Shown here: piece after piece, positions 1-6,682 of the stretch
Position numbering within the stretch: position 1 is the first letter of the stretch
How the letters are laid out: each line of letters starts with the position of its first letter
DNA from: Chloroflexota bacterium
GTDB lineage: Bacteria > Chloroflexota > Anaerolineae > Aggregatilineales > UBA3940
Length of the DNA: 8,126 nucleotides
Direction: 5' to 3'
NCBI GenBank assembly: GCA_011051745.1
Contig: DRKO01000374.1
Location: 1-8,126, forward strand
The notes under the pieces: model-generated
The model's input: only the letters and a program-made list of their open reading frames with translations
Database searches by the model: none
Told to the model about the DNA's origin: nothing
Made by a program: the position numbers and the translations under genes

Positions 1-3000
1 CCCCCGCCAGCCCGAAGACAGTTGCGTCACCGAAGCTGTAGAGATACTCCCCCGTGCCGGCGAAGACAATCACGCGGTAAGCGTCGGGGTCGGTGACATA
101 CACGTTCCCCTGAGCGTCCACATCGAGGTAAGGCCGCTCATTGGTCTGCGCAAACCAGGCGTCCACATACCACTCACGGATAAACACGCCGTCCGGCGTG
201 AAGACCTCAATGCGCTGGTTCCATGTGTCGGCCACGTAAAGGTTGCCATCCGGCCCGATAGCCAGCCCGACCGGCTCGTCAAGCTGGCCGATCTGCGCCC
301 CGCCGGAGCCGATCTGCCGCACGAAGAAATCCTCGCCATCAAAGACCTGAATACGCTTGTTACCCGTGTCGGCCACGTAGACCATGCCGTCCTGATCAAC
401 GGTGACATCGCGCGGTCCCCAGAAGGCCAGAGGATCGTCAAGGACGTTAGGGCCTTCAAAGCCCCAGTTGTTGATGTACTCGCCCTCCAGCGTGAAGGTC
501 ACGATACGATGGTTCCACGTGTCGGCCACGTAGACGCGCCCGTCCGGGCTGACGGCCACCCCCCACGGCTCGTTCAGAACACCCGGCTGCGGCGCGAAGC
601 CATGAGTGCCGAAGGCGCGGATAAAGTTGCCGTCCGGCCCGAAAACCGCGATCCGATGGTTGTTGGTATCCGCCACGTAGAGATTGCCGTCCGGCCCCAT
701 CGCGATCCCGTGCGGGCGGTTGAGGATTCCGGCCCCGAAGCTCAGTTCGGGCAGGACATCCCGACTGTTGGCGGCGTAAGGATCGAGCGCCTCGGCGATG
801 TCCCCCGCCGCCACGCCGTAATCCCACACCTGAGCGAAGACATCCCGCCGGATGTAAAGCCGCATCCGTTCGGCAGGCGTCCACTGGCTGAGCTCGAAGC
901 TGCGCCCCACAGCCTCCCCGTAGGCGGTGTAGTCCCGTCGGTAGAAGATGTCCCACACGCCGCGTTGCAGAGCCGGATCGCGGAAGAAGTTCCGAATCTT
1001 CTCACCGTTCAGGTTGAAGTAATCCTGCATCGGCCACCACATGCGGATATATTCGAACTGGTAATAGCGGTCGCCGAGCAACGGCTCAACCTTGACCCAG
1101 TTATCCGGCCCGGCGAGGATAACCGGCGCGTCGCCGATCAGGCCACGCGAGGGCTGGTCGGCGTAGTAAACGGCGTTGTAGTAATTCCGCAGATACCACG
1201 AGAAGGGCCACGAAACGCGGTTGTCATAGGCGACGCGCAGCCCGTAGCCGTCCGTCGTCTTGAGTGAGATTTCCTCAATCTGATCCATCACCTCCTTGAC
1301 GGACCCCGCCGAGTGGGCATACACCAGATACTCGGTCGCCTCGTCGTAGGTGATGTAGGCCGCCCGCCAGGCAGCGCGGGCAGTCAGGAAGGCCAGCCAC
1401 CCGACCAGACACAGGCTCGCCACACGGGCCACCTGCCCCGCTCCGACGCGGCGCACGGCGACGATCACGCTTACCAGCACGCCTGCCAGCACGATCAGAG
1501 CGGCCATCCAGACCCCCGTACTGGCGAGGGCCGCCGTTGTGCGCCCTCCGAAAACGCCGCTCTGGTAGGAAACCGGCACAACGGTGTTGCACAGCAGGTT
1601 GCCGGGCGTGAAGCGGCACAGCGGAGCCGTCACACGCAGCAAAGCAACCACCAGAACGGGGATCAGGAAGAAGAGCACCCAGGCGGTCGTATCCCACAGC
1701 CTGCGCCAGTTGATGCGCTCCAGCGTGCGGCCCACCACCCAACCGCCCAGCAGGATCATCGGCGTGGTGAGGTGGGTGGTCAGCCAGGGCATCTTCTCCC
1801 CGGCCACAGAGTAGGCGATCAGGTTCAGGATAACCCAGTAAGCGATGAAGGGCAGAACCGGAAAGCGGATTGGCGCGTCGAGATCAATAAGGCGACGGCC
1901 CGTTGCCTGCTCCTCCCCGCCGAGGGTCGGATCGGATTCATCGGAGGGGGGCCTCAGCACCGCCCGGACGTTCTCCACAGCGGGGCGTAAGAGCGTCCCC
2001 AGCCCGACCACCCCCGCCGCCAGCGAGAGCAGAACCGGCAGGAACTCATAGATCGGCAGCAGGACGACCAAGTAGTAGTACCAGGGCTGACCACCTCGCT
2101 TGACTTCCTGTTGCGCCAGCCAGTATCCCAGCGACCCGATGATGCCCGTCCCCAGCCCCGCGCCGTTGGTGAACATGGTCGTAAAGAAGAAGACGAAGAT
2201 CGCCCAGTACACCCCCCCGATGGTCCACCACCGGCTGGCGAGAAAAGCCTGCATCCAGTCGAGAAGGTCGGGGGGCACTTCCACCCGCTCCGCCGGAGCC
2301 TCATCCGGGAAATCCACCCCCCCACCCCTGAGCGGGGCTCCCCGGTCGGCCAGTTCAAACACCGCCGCCGCAGGCAGGAGGCGAGGCTCAGGCGGCTTCA
2401 TGAAATAGGCCAGACCGATCAGGATGCTGGTCGTCAGCACCGGCAGGGTGAACAATATGCTCCGTGTGACTCCGGCGGCTGACTCGTCCACCGGATCGTA
2501 ACCGGCGGCCACGATCAGCAGGGGCGTCAGCATGGGCAGGATAAGCGTACCCATCGCGACCATCAGGTCCAGCTCCGGGAAGCGGCGCAGGTTGCGCCAC
2601 TGCCCGATCAGAACCGCCCCGCCAAGCACGGCCACCACCACCCCCAGAACACCGGCCACCGCCACCACCGGAATACCCAGCAGGAACTCAGAGACAGGCC
2701 CCGGCGTCGGCGGGACGTGATCCGCCGGAGCGGTGGCCTCCGTCCCCAGAACGACCTCGGCGAAATACCCGTGCTCGTAGATCAACAGGCCCAGAAAGGA
2801 AAGAACCACCAGCCCGACGATGAGGGCGACAGCGAACACCGTCCGCCAGAGAGCGTTAGACCACTCGACATCGAGCAGACGGACGATGAAGTAAAGCAGC
2901 AGGAAGCTGCCGAAGATGGCGATGTAGATAAACGAGACCTCTTTGGAGGCAAAGAGCACCGCCTGAGCTCCCCCCAGCCAGACGAGGTATTTAAACTGGC

Positions 3001-3529
3001 GGTCTTCCATGTAACGCCAGATCGCGACCGCCATCACCAGCGCGGCCAGAATCGCGGGCAGGTCGTGGCGGATATAACGGGAGTAGTAGAGGATGAGCGG
3101 CGAGATCAGGAAGAAGAACGAGGCCGCCAGCGCACCCATCCTGCCCAGCCAGCGACGCATCAAACCGGGCATCAGCACCACGATCACGCCCACGACCGCC
3201 GGATAGATGCGCGAGGTGAAATCGTTATCGCCAAAAAGCAGATAGCTTAACGCCGTCATATGGAAGAGCAGCGGGCCATGCATCAGAGGCGTATGGGCGA
3301 ACCCCTCCCCCCGGTAAAGCCCCCATGAGTAGCGCGTGTGGAGGCTCTCGTCGTGGCTCATCACACGTGCGCCCAGGTCCCAGAATCGGCTCAGGACGGC
3401 CAGCGCGAAGATGACGAGGTAAGCGATCTTCTCGCCGTCCAGATAGATCAAACGGGTCAGCCCATGCTCCAGCCGGGCAAAAGGGCGTTGTGATTCAGCG
3501 CTCGTGATCGTCTCTTCTCTAACGCTCAT
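1..3529 (-). CDS. Agl23/TIGR03663-family GT-C-like membrane protein fused to C-terminal NHL repeats (3' end outside window)
   Basis: One open frame runs from an ATG at 3529 to the left edge, giving 1176 visible residues and no stop. The N-terminal part resembles dolichyl-phosphate-mannose mannosyltransferases (PMT/GT39). It carries the invariant residues I know for TIGR03663: the DE pair (D60-E61, in MSHDESLH), HGP (84-86, in LMHGPLLF) and arginines R107 and R151/R154. Further family-like stretches are WYYYLVVLLPIYE near 483-495 and AGEKMPWL near 576-583. About a dozen hydrophobic segments lie between residues 33 and 722, followed by a soluble domain (about 725-930) and NHL repeats (about 931 to the edge). 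The likely role is transfer or handling of a lipid-linked sugar at the outer membrane face; this is inferred from family and fold, since the biochemistry of the family is poorly known. The start is supported by a G-rich Shine-Dalgarno. The gene follows the anti-sigma gene by 37 bases and is probably co-transcribed. The family is sure; the enzymatic role is not. Confidence 0.92.
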   Translation of the reverse strand, partial: MSVREETITSAESQRPFARLEHGLTRLIYLDGEKIAYLVIFALAVLSRFWDLGARVMSHDESLHTRYSWGLYRGEGFAHTPLMHGPLLFHMTALSYLLFGDNDFTSRIYPAVVGVIVVLMPGLMRRWLGRMGALAASFFFLISPLILYYSRYIRHDLPAILAALVMAVAIWRYMEDRQFKYLVWLGGAQAVLFASKEVSFIYIAIFGSFLLLYFIVRLLDVEWSNALWRTVFAVALIVGLVVLSFLGLLIYEHGYFAEVVLGTEATAPADHVPPTPGPVSEFLLGIPVVAVAGVLGVVVAVLGGAVLIGQWRNLRRFPELDLMVAMGTLILPMLTPLLIVAAGYDPVDESAAGVTRSILFTLPVLTTSILIGLAYFMKPPEPRLLPAAAVFELADRGAPLRGGGVDFPDEAPAERVEVPPDLLDWMQAFLASRWWTIGGVYWAIFVFFFTTMFTNGAGLGTGIIGSLGYWLAQQEVKRGGQPWYYYLVVLLPIYEFLPVLLSLAAGVVGLGTLLRPAVENVRAVLRPPSDESDPTLGGEEQATGRRLIDLDAPIRFPVLPFIAYWVILNLIAYSVAGEKMPWLTTHLTTPMILLGGWVVGRTLERINWRRLWDTTAWVLFFLIPVLVVALLRVTAPLCRFTPGNLLCNTVVPVSYQSGVFGGRTTAALASTGVWMAALIVLAGVLVSVIVAVRRVGAGQVARVASLCLVGWLAFLTARAAWRAAYITYDEATEYLVYAHSAGSVKEVMDQIEEISLKTTDGYGLRVAYDNRVSWPFSWYLRNYYNAVYYADQPSRGLIGDAPVILAGPDNWVKVEPLLGDRYYQFEYIRMWWPMQDYFNLNGEKIRNFFRDPALQRGVWDIFYRRDYTAYGEAVGRSFELSQWTPAERMRLYIRRDVFAQVWDYGVAAGDIAEALDPYAANSRDVLPELSFGAGILNRPHGIAMGPDGNLYVADTNNHRIAVFGPDGNFIRAFGTHGFAPQPGVLNEPWGVAVSPDGRVYVADTWNHRIVTFTLEGEYINNWGFEGPNVLDDPLAFWGPRDVTVDQDGMVYVADTGNKRIQVFDGEDFFVRQIGSGGAQIGQLDEPVGLAIGPDGNLYVADTWNQRIEVFTPDGVFIREWYVDAWFAQTNERPYLDVDAQGNVYVTDPDAYRVIVFAGTGEYLYSFGDATVFGLAG
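2..737 (-). repeat. Five NHL repeats (plus the possible start of a sixth) encoded in the Agl23-like gene
   Basis: The 3' visible part of the gene encodes tandem units of about 46-51 residues, each with the core PDGnLYVADTxNhRIxVF. The cores lie near residues 946-963, 995-1012, 1045-1063, 1093-1110 and 1139-1156 (the last is degenerate: AQGNVYVTDPDAYRVIVF). The residues after 1168 (ATVFGLAG) look like the lead-in to another unit cut by the window edge. At DNA level the repeats show as a recurring plus-strand word, cCACGTA(g/a), at 232-238, 373-379, 526-532 and 672-678. NHL units form one blade each of a beta-propeller, usually six-bladed, which binds protein, glycan or nucleic acid. Because it follows the soluble tail of a GT-C-like membrane protein, this one is probably outside the cytoplasm; that placement is inferred. 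Confidence 0.93.
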
Positions 3530-3540
3530 CCTCTTTCCCC
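3530..3540 (-). promoter_or_regulatory. Ribosome binding site of the Agl23-NHL gene
   Basis: On the minus strand GGGGAAAGAGG directly precedes the ATG at 3529. The GGGG core lies 7 bases from the start codon, a normal spacing, and supports this ATG as the true start. No convincing terminator hairpin is seen in the 37 bases (3530-3566) after the anti-sigma stop, so read-through from the upstream gene is plausible. Confidence 0.6.
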
Positions 3541-3566
3541 AGATAAAAGTTCATAACGTAAGCCCG

Positions 3567-4112
3567 TCATTCCTGAGGCGCAGGGGGCGCGGAGGGAACC
3601 GGCTCAACCGGTGGGGAAGCGTGATCCGGCGCAGGCGTCGCGACAGCGTCGGTCGGGACCGGACTGGCTATCAGACGGGCCACGGCTGAGCCTTCGCCGT
3701 AGGTCTCCTGTGGCGGGTCAAGCAGAGCAGCCGCCACGACGGGAAGGACGGCGGGCGTGCCCTCGGCCCCCGGCGATGGGTGAGCCTGCCAGCCGTTCAG
3801 CCCCAGCGTAACCGGCAGCACCAGCAGGAGCAGGCTCAGCAGCACCGGCAAAACGGCGGCGGCAACCGGCCCTGAGAGGGGCCGCGCCTGCTTCCCCTGA
3901 ATCACCCGCCACCAGGCCTCCACCTGAGCGGCATCCGGCCCGGCGCTCTGCCCCAGCGTCAGCCGCAGGTCGGCGGCCAGACGCTCGTGGCGGGCCAGCT
4001 TCTCCCGACAGGCCGGACACCGGGAGACATGCCGGTAAACGCGGGCCGCCCGGCGGGGGCGGAGCTGTCCCTCTGCATAAGCGCTCAGCAGATGCGTGAC
4101 ATGTCTATTCAT
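3567..4112 (-). CDS. Membrane-anchored zinc-finger anti-sigma factor (zf-HC2/ZAS type)
   Basis: This 181-residue protein has the classic layout of an anti-sigma factor that sequesters its ECF sigma at the membrane. The N-terminal cytoplasmic ZAS domain (about 1-55) carries the zinc signature H28-x3-C32-x2-C35 (HVSRCPAC); H4 or H7 is a candidate fourth ligand. A single strongly hydrophobic segment follows at about 84-106 (VAAAVLPVLLSLLLLVLPV). The outside part is short (about 107-181) and ends in a Pro/Ala-rich tail (from about 152) with no recognisable sensor domain. The frame is open further upstream to 4175, but I chose the ATG at 4112. It has a GGAG Shine-Dalgarno 9 bases upstream, and the protein then begins as normal ZAS domains do. 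The gene overlaps the sigma gene by 8 bases, so the pair is probably translationally coupled. Partner: the adjacent sigma factor (inferred from position and family). Confidence 0.93.
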   Translation of the reverse strand: MNRHVTHLLSAYAEGQLRPRRAARVYRHVSRCPACREKLARHERLAADLRLTLGQSAGPDAAQVEAWWRVIQGKQARPLSGPVAAAVLPVLLSLLLLVLPVTLGLNGWQAHPSPGAEGTPAVLPVVAAALLDPPQETYGEGSAVARLIASPVPTDAVATPAPDHASPPVEPVPSAPPAPQE

Positions 4113-4710
4113 GGCCGAACGCTCCTTCAAACAGCGCCTCGCGGTGCTCCGCCAGAATGCGGTACAGCGCCTCATGCGCCAGCCGCACCCGCGACTCGGC
4201 GGTCTTCTCCGGGCACTCCAGAACCTCGGCCATCTCGCGATAGGTCAGGCCGTCGAAGTAACGCAACACGACCGCCTCCCGCAGCTTGGGGGAAAGCTCC
4301 CCCAGAGCCTCCCATATCATCTCACGCACGCCCTGCTGCTCGGCAGCCGCCTCCGGGGCCGGTTCCCTGCCGGGGAGCCACTCGGCCATCTCCGCCAGGC
4401 TGACGGTCGGCAGCCACTTGCGGCGGCGTTTGTTGCGGCAACGGCTCATCGTGATCGTGTACAGCCAGGTTCGGAACGCGCTGCGCTCCGGGTCGTACCG
4501 ATCCAGAGCCCGGAAAGCGTAGGCGAAGCTATCCTGCACCACCTCTTCCGCGTCCTGCCTGTCCAGCAGGACACCGTAGGCCAGCCGGAAGACAGGCCGC
4601 ACAAAGCGCCGGTAGATGGCCGCGCAGGCCGCCTGATCGCCCGCGCGAGCGGCGGCGATCAGGTCGGGCAGGTCCTCATCTGAGAATGTCGCCGGGTTCC
4701 CCATCGTCAT
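4105..4710 (-). CDS. ECF-type RNA polymerase sigma factor (sigma-70 family)
   Basis: This 201-residue protein has only the two domains typical of extracytoplasmic-function sigma factors. Sigma region 2 spans about 28-98, with DAEEVVQDSF (53-62) in the core-binding helix, FRTWLYTI (79-86), and a basic stretch RNKRRRKW (92-99). A linker follows at about 100-127. Sigma region 4 spans about 128-186, with LSPKLREAVVLRYF and the helix-turn-helix LTYREMAEVLECPEKTAESR that reads the -35 element. Two starts are possible, ATG 4710 or the in-frame ATG at 4704. An AGG at 4715-4717 sits 4 bases from the first and 10 from the second, so the shorter form is about equally likely. The gene overlaps the downstream anti-sigma gene by 8 bases. 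A TATAAT box lies upstream. The promoters it recognises cannot be told from the window; its own gene and the Agl23-NHL gene are the natural candidates. Confidence 0.97.
   Translation of the reverse strand: MTMGNPATFSDEDLPDLIAAARAGDQAACAAIYRRFVRPVFRLAYGVLLDRQDAEEVVQDSFAYAFRALDRYDPERSAFRTWLYTITMSRCRNKRRRKWLPTVSLAEMAEWLPGREPAPEAAAEQQGVREMIWEALGELSPKLREAVVLRYFDGLTYREMAEVLECPEKTAESRVRLAHEALYRILAEHREALFEGAFGHE
4122..4125 (-). promoter_or_regulatory. Shine-Dalgarno deciding the anti-sigma start
   Basis: GGAG on the minus strand lies 9 bases before the ATG at 4112, inside the end of the sigma coding region. It favours this start over the longer open frame beginning at 4175, whose first 21 residues would only restate the sigma gene's tail in another frame. 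Confidence 0.6.
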
Positions 4711-4745
4711 GCTGCCTGTGCTATTCCCCGTCTACGTACCGCCAG

Positions 4746-4772
4746 ATTATACCCGTCGGCTGGCAGGATTCC
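4746..4772 (-). promoter_or_regulatory. Putative promoter of the sigma/anti-sigma(/Agl23-NHL) unit
   Basis: In the 142-base gap (4711-4852) the minus strand carries a perfect TATAAT at 4751-4746, about 35 bases before the sigma start codon. No TTGACA-like hexamer sits 16-18 bases upstream. Instead a GGAAT element lies at 4772-4768, separated from TATAAT by 16 bases. GGAAT resembles the GGAAC-type -35 elements of many ECF sigma factors. The site could therefore be a housekeeping promoter with a poor -35, or an autoregulated or hybrid ECF promoter. Sequence inspection alone cannot decide. The rest of the gap shows no terminator with a T-run. Confidence 0.5.
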
Positions 4773-4852
4773 TCAGCCCAGAGCCTTACGGCCTTCCCGA
4801 AACACCGGTTATCCACGTCGCCAGCACCTTCACCTGTCGCCCCGAAGGCCGT

Positions 4853-6682
4853 TCACGGTTCCGTCCCCTCCGTCTGCGCCATCCGGTAAACGTCCTCCCG
4901 TACCCACAGGATAACCCGTGTCTCCACAGGAGGGGTATTCGCCCGCCGGTAAAGCGCCCACGAGAGAAACTGCGAGGCGTTCAGCCCGACAGGCCGCCAC
5001 GTCCGCTCGATCACGAAGTCCTGCCCCACATAGCCTGAGCCGAGCGCCGGATCGGCCCCTCCGGCGGGTGTGATGACCATCGCGCTCTCGACAGTCGGAT
5101 CGGCACGCAGGACGAATGTCACGGCGTTGAAATCCCGCAGGGCCCACGCCAGCGCGCCGTTCGGGTCGGCCTGAACGGTGATGCTGGCCTCATGCGGGTG
5201 GCCGACTGAGAAATTCCCGATCTCCTCCGCCGTCTGCACCAGCAGATCAAGCATGGGCTGGGGCGGAGAGACGTTGAGCGGCTCGTAGGGGCTGGTGGGG
5301 CGGGTGAAGGCCAGCGAGACGCTCCCGCCAAGCGCGATCAGAGGGGCCAGCAGCGCCAGACTCAGCCCCGTTCCCCGCCAGGCGGCACGCGGCCCCCACA
5401 GGCTGGCGACGGTCAGCCAGAGCACAACCAGCAGGATGATCCACAGGACGGTTAGCGTCAGGTCGAGCGGCAGCTCAAAGAGGACGGCCTGCGGCGGCGC
5501 ACCGGGCGGGATGGGCAGGGTACGCGGCGCGCGCAGGTGACGGCTCAGGCTGGCAAACACCATCCCCAGCAGCCCGATCGTTCCGGCGGCATGGACCCAC
5601 GCTCCCCACACCGGACCCCCTGTTTTTACCTCCAGCAGATCGCCGATCACCAGTCCGGCCAGTCCGACCAGCGGAACGACGCTCCACAGGCTGTGACCGG
5701 GCAGCGCACCGGGATATACCAGCGTGAGCAGGAGAGCGGCCACGCCCCACCCCGCCAGAAAGCGCTGCCAGGGCAGGCCTGACTGGGAAGCCAGCCATGC
5801 GCCCGTCAGACCAAGGATCAACAGCACCGGCTCATACAGGACGAGCGTCAGCCCGGCATAGGTCGCACCGGCGGAGCGGTGTGTCAGGCCTGCCACAAAA
5901 CGCCCCAGTAGATCGGCGGCTGCGCCCGGCCCGTCTGGAACCAGAAAGAACAGCGTGCCGAGGATCGCCAGCGTGCCCAGCAGCCCGCCGACCAGTGCGC
6001 CCCAGGGAAATCCGCTCAGCGCGTCCCTGATTGCCTCCGGGGTGAGCAGTTCTTCCTCATCGGTGGCGCGGGCGAACCCGAACCCGATCCCCATCGCCAG
6101 AAGACCGGCCAGCGTGCCATAATCAGATAGCAGCGCCGCTCCGAGCGCGCCCCCAGCGAAAAGCGCCGCCCCCCGGCGGTGAGTTCGCAGGACGCGATCC
6201 AGCGCTGCCAGCGCCAGAACCAGCCCCAGCATCGAGAGGCCGATCCCGCCGACCTGTCGGGAGGTCGCGACGGCGACCGGCGAAAGCGCCAGCCAGGCCG
6301 TCGCCAGCAGGGCCGGAAAGCGACCCATCCGCCGCCGGAAGGCCAGCGGGGTAAAGACCAGCGCCACCCCTCCCAGCATGGGCAGAAAACGGGCAGCGGC
6401 GTTGCTCGCCCCGGCCACAAAGAAGCCGATCGCCGCCCCGGCGAAGACAAGCGGGCTTTCGATCAGGCCAGCCCCCGGCGCGCGGGGCGAGATCAGATGC
6501 CAGGCCGCCATCGCCTGACGGGCTTCGGCCTCGCTCAGGGGCGGGACGCCCAGCCTGATCCAGCGCAGCCCGACCGCCGCCATGAACAGGGCCACGTAGG
6601 CCAGCGCCTCGAGAGAGATCGCAGCCCTCAGGCGGGGGCGTGCCTCCGACACCTCAACGGGAGAAGCGTGTGCTACACTCAC
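4853..6682 (-). CDS. GT-C-like (GT39/PMT-type) polytopic membrane protein, divergent Agl23 paralogue
   Basis: This 609-residue protein has about 13 hydrophobic segments between residues 22 and 460 and a soluble C-terminal domain (about 461-609), the usual layout of PMT/ArnT-like lipid-linked-sugar glycosyltransferases. Its N-terminus aligns by eye with the Agl23-like protein of this window: LGVPPLSEAEARQ with LGARVMSHDESLH, LIESPLVF with LMHGPLLF, and ATSRQ with YYSRY. The key residues differ: DE is AE (A52-E53), HGP is ESP (75-77), and the second Arg and following Asp of the RYIRHD stretch are absent. R98 and R142 are kept. The C-terminal domains also match in short blocks (ALRDFNAV with YLRNYYNAV; ILWVREDVY with RLYIRRDVF). 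The start is a GTG inside a GTGA overlap with the upstream gene, with GAGGA 9 bases before it, so the two are translationally coupled. Function unknown: either a divergent transferase or a non-catalytic partner. Confidence 0.8.
   Translation of the reverse strand: MSVAHASPVEVSEARPRLRAAISLEALAYVALFMAAVGLRWIRLGVPPLSEAEARQAMAAWHLISPRAPGAGLIESPLVFAGAAIGFFVAGASNAAARFLPMLGGVALVFTPLAFRRRMGRFPALLATAWLALSPVAVATSRQVGGIGLSMLGLVLALAALDRVLRTHRRGAALFAGGALGAALLSDYGTLAGLLAMGIGFGFARATDEEELLTPEAIRDALSGFPWGALVGGLLGTLAILGTLFFLVPDGPGAAADLLGRFVAGLTHRSAGATYAGLTLVLYEPVLLILGLTGAWLASQSGLPWQRFLAGWGVAALLLTLVYPGALPGHSLWSVVPLVGLAGLVIGDLLEVKTGGPVWGAWVHAAGTIGLLGMVFASLSRHLRAPRTLPIPPGAPPQAVLFELPLDLTLTVLWIILLVVLWLTVASLWGPRAAWRGTGLSLALLAPLIALGGSVSLAFTRPTSPYEPLNVSPPQPMLDLLVQTAEEIGNFSVGHPHEASITVQADPNGALAWALRDFNAVTFVLRADPTVESAMVITPAGGADPALGSGYVGQDFVIERTWRPVGLNASQFLSWALYRRANTPPVETRVILWVREDVYRMAQTEGTEP

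Noticed and set aside
226..680. Recurrent cCACGTA(g/a) words about every 141-153 bases as a possible DNA repeat array or regulatory sites
   Set aside because: They encode the same conserved residues (YVAD) of successive NHL repeats, so protein-level repetition explains them; no CRISPR-like spacing or identity is present.
509..1267. Plus-strand open frame of 252 codons opposite the NHL-repeat region
   Set aside because: It mirrors the minus-strand repeats, shows no recognisable domain, and the opposite strand carries unmistakable NHL units.
2717..3250. Plus-strand open frame of 177 codons, very polar (Asp/Gln/His/Arg-rich)
   Set aside because: It lies opposite the membrane domain of the Agl23-like gene; its polar composition is simply the complement of Leu/Val/Ile-rich codons.
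3541..3571. Separate promoter for the Agl23-NHL gene in the 37-base gap (TTTTAT-like -10, ATGACG-like -35)
   Set aside because: The matches are partial and the spacing is wrong (about 15 bases); co-transcription with the sigma/anti-sigma genes explains the layout better.
4113..4175. Upstream extension of the anti-sigma frame to an ATG at 4175
   Set aside because: It would overlap the sigma gene by 71 bases and add a non-family N-terminus. The ATG at 4112 has a GGAG at good spacing and begins directly with the ZAS domain.
4838..4862. Possible terminator hairpin at the end of the 609-residue gene (CCGT-GA-ACGG around the stop, and an imperfect GGCC-TTCG-GGGC)
   Set aside because: The stems are only four pairs or contain a mismatch, and no T-run follows on the minus strand.
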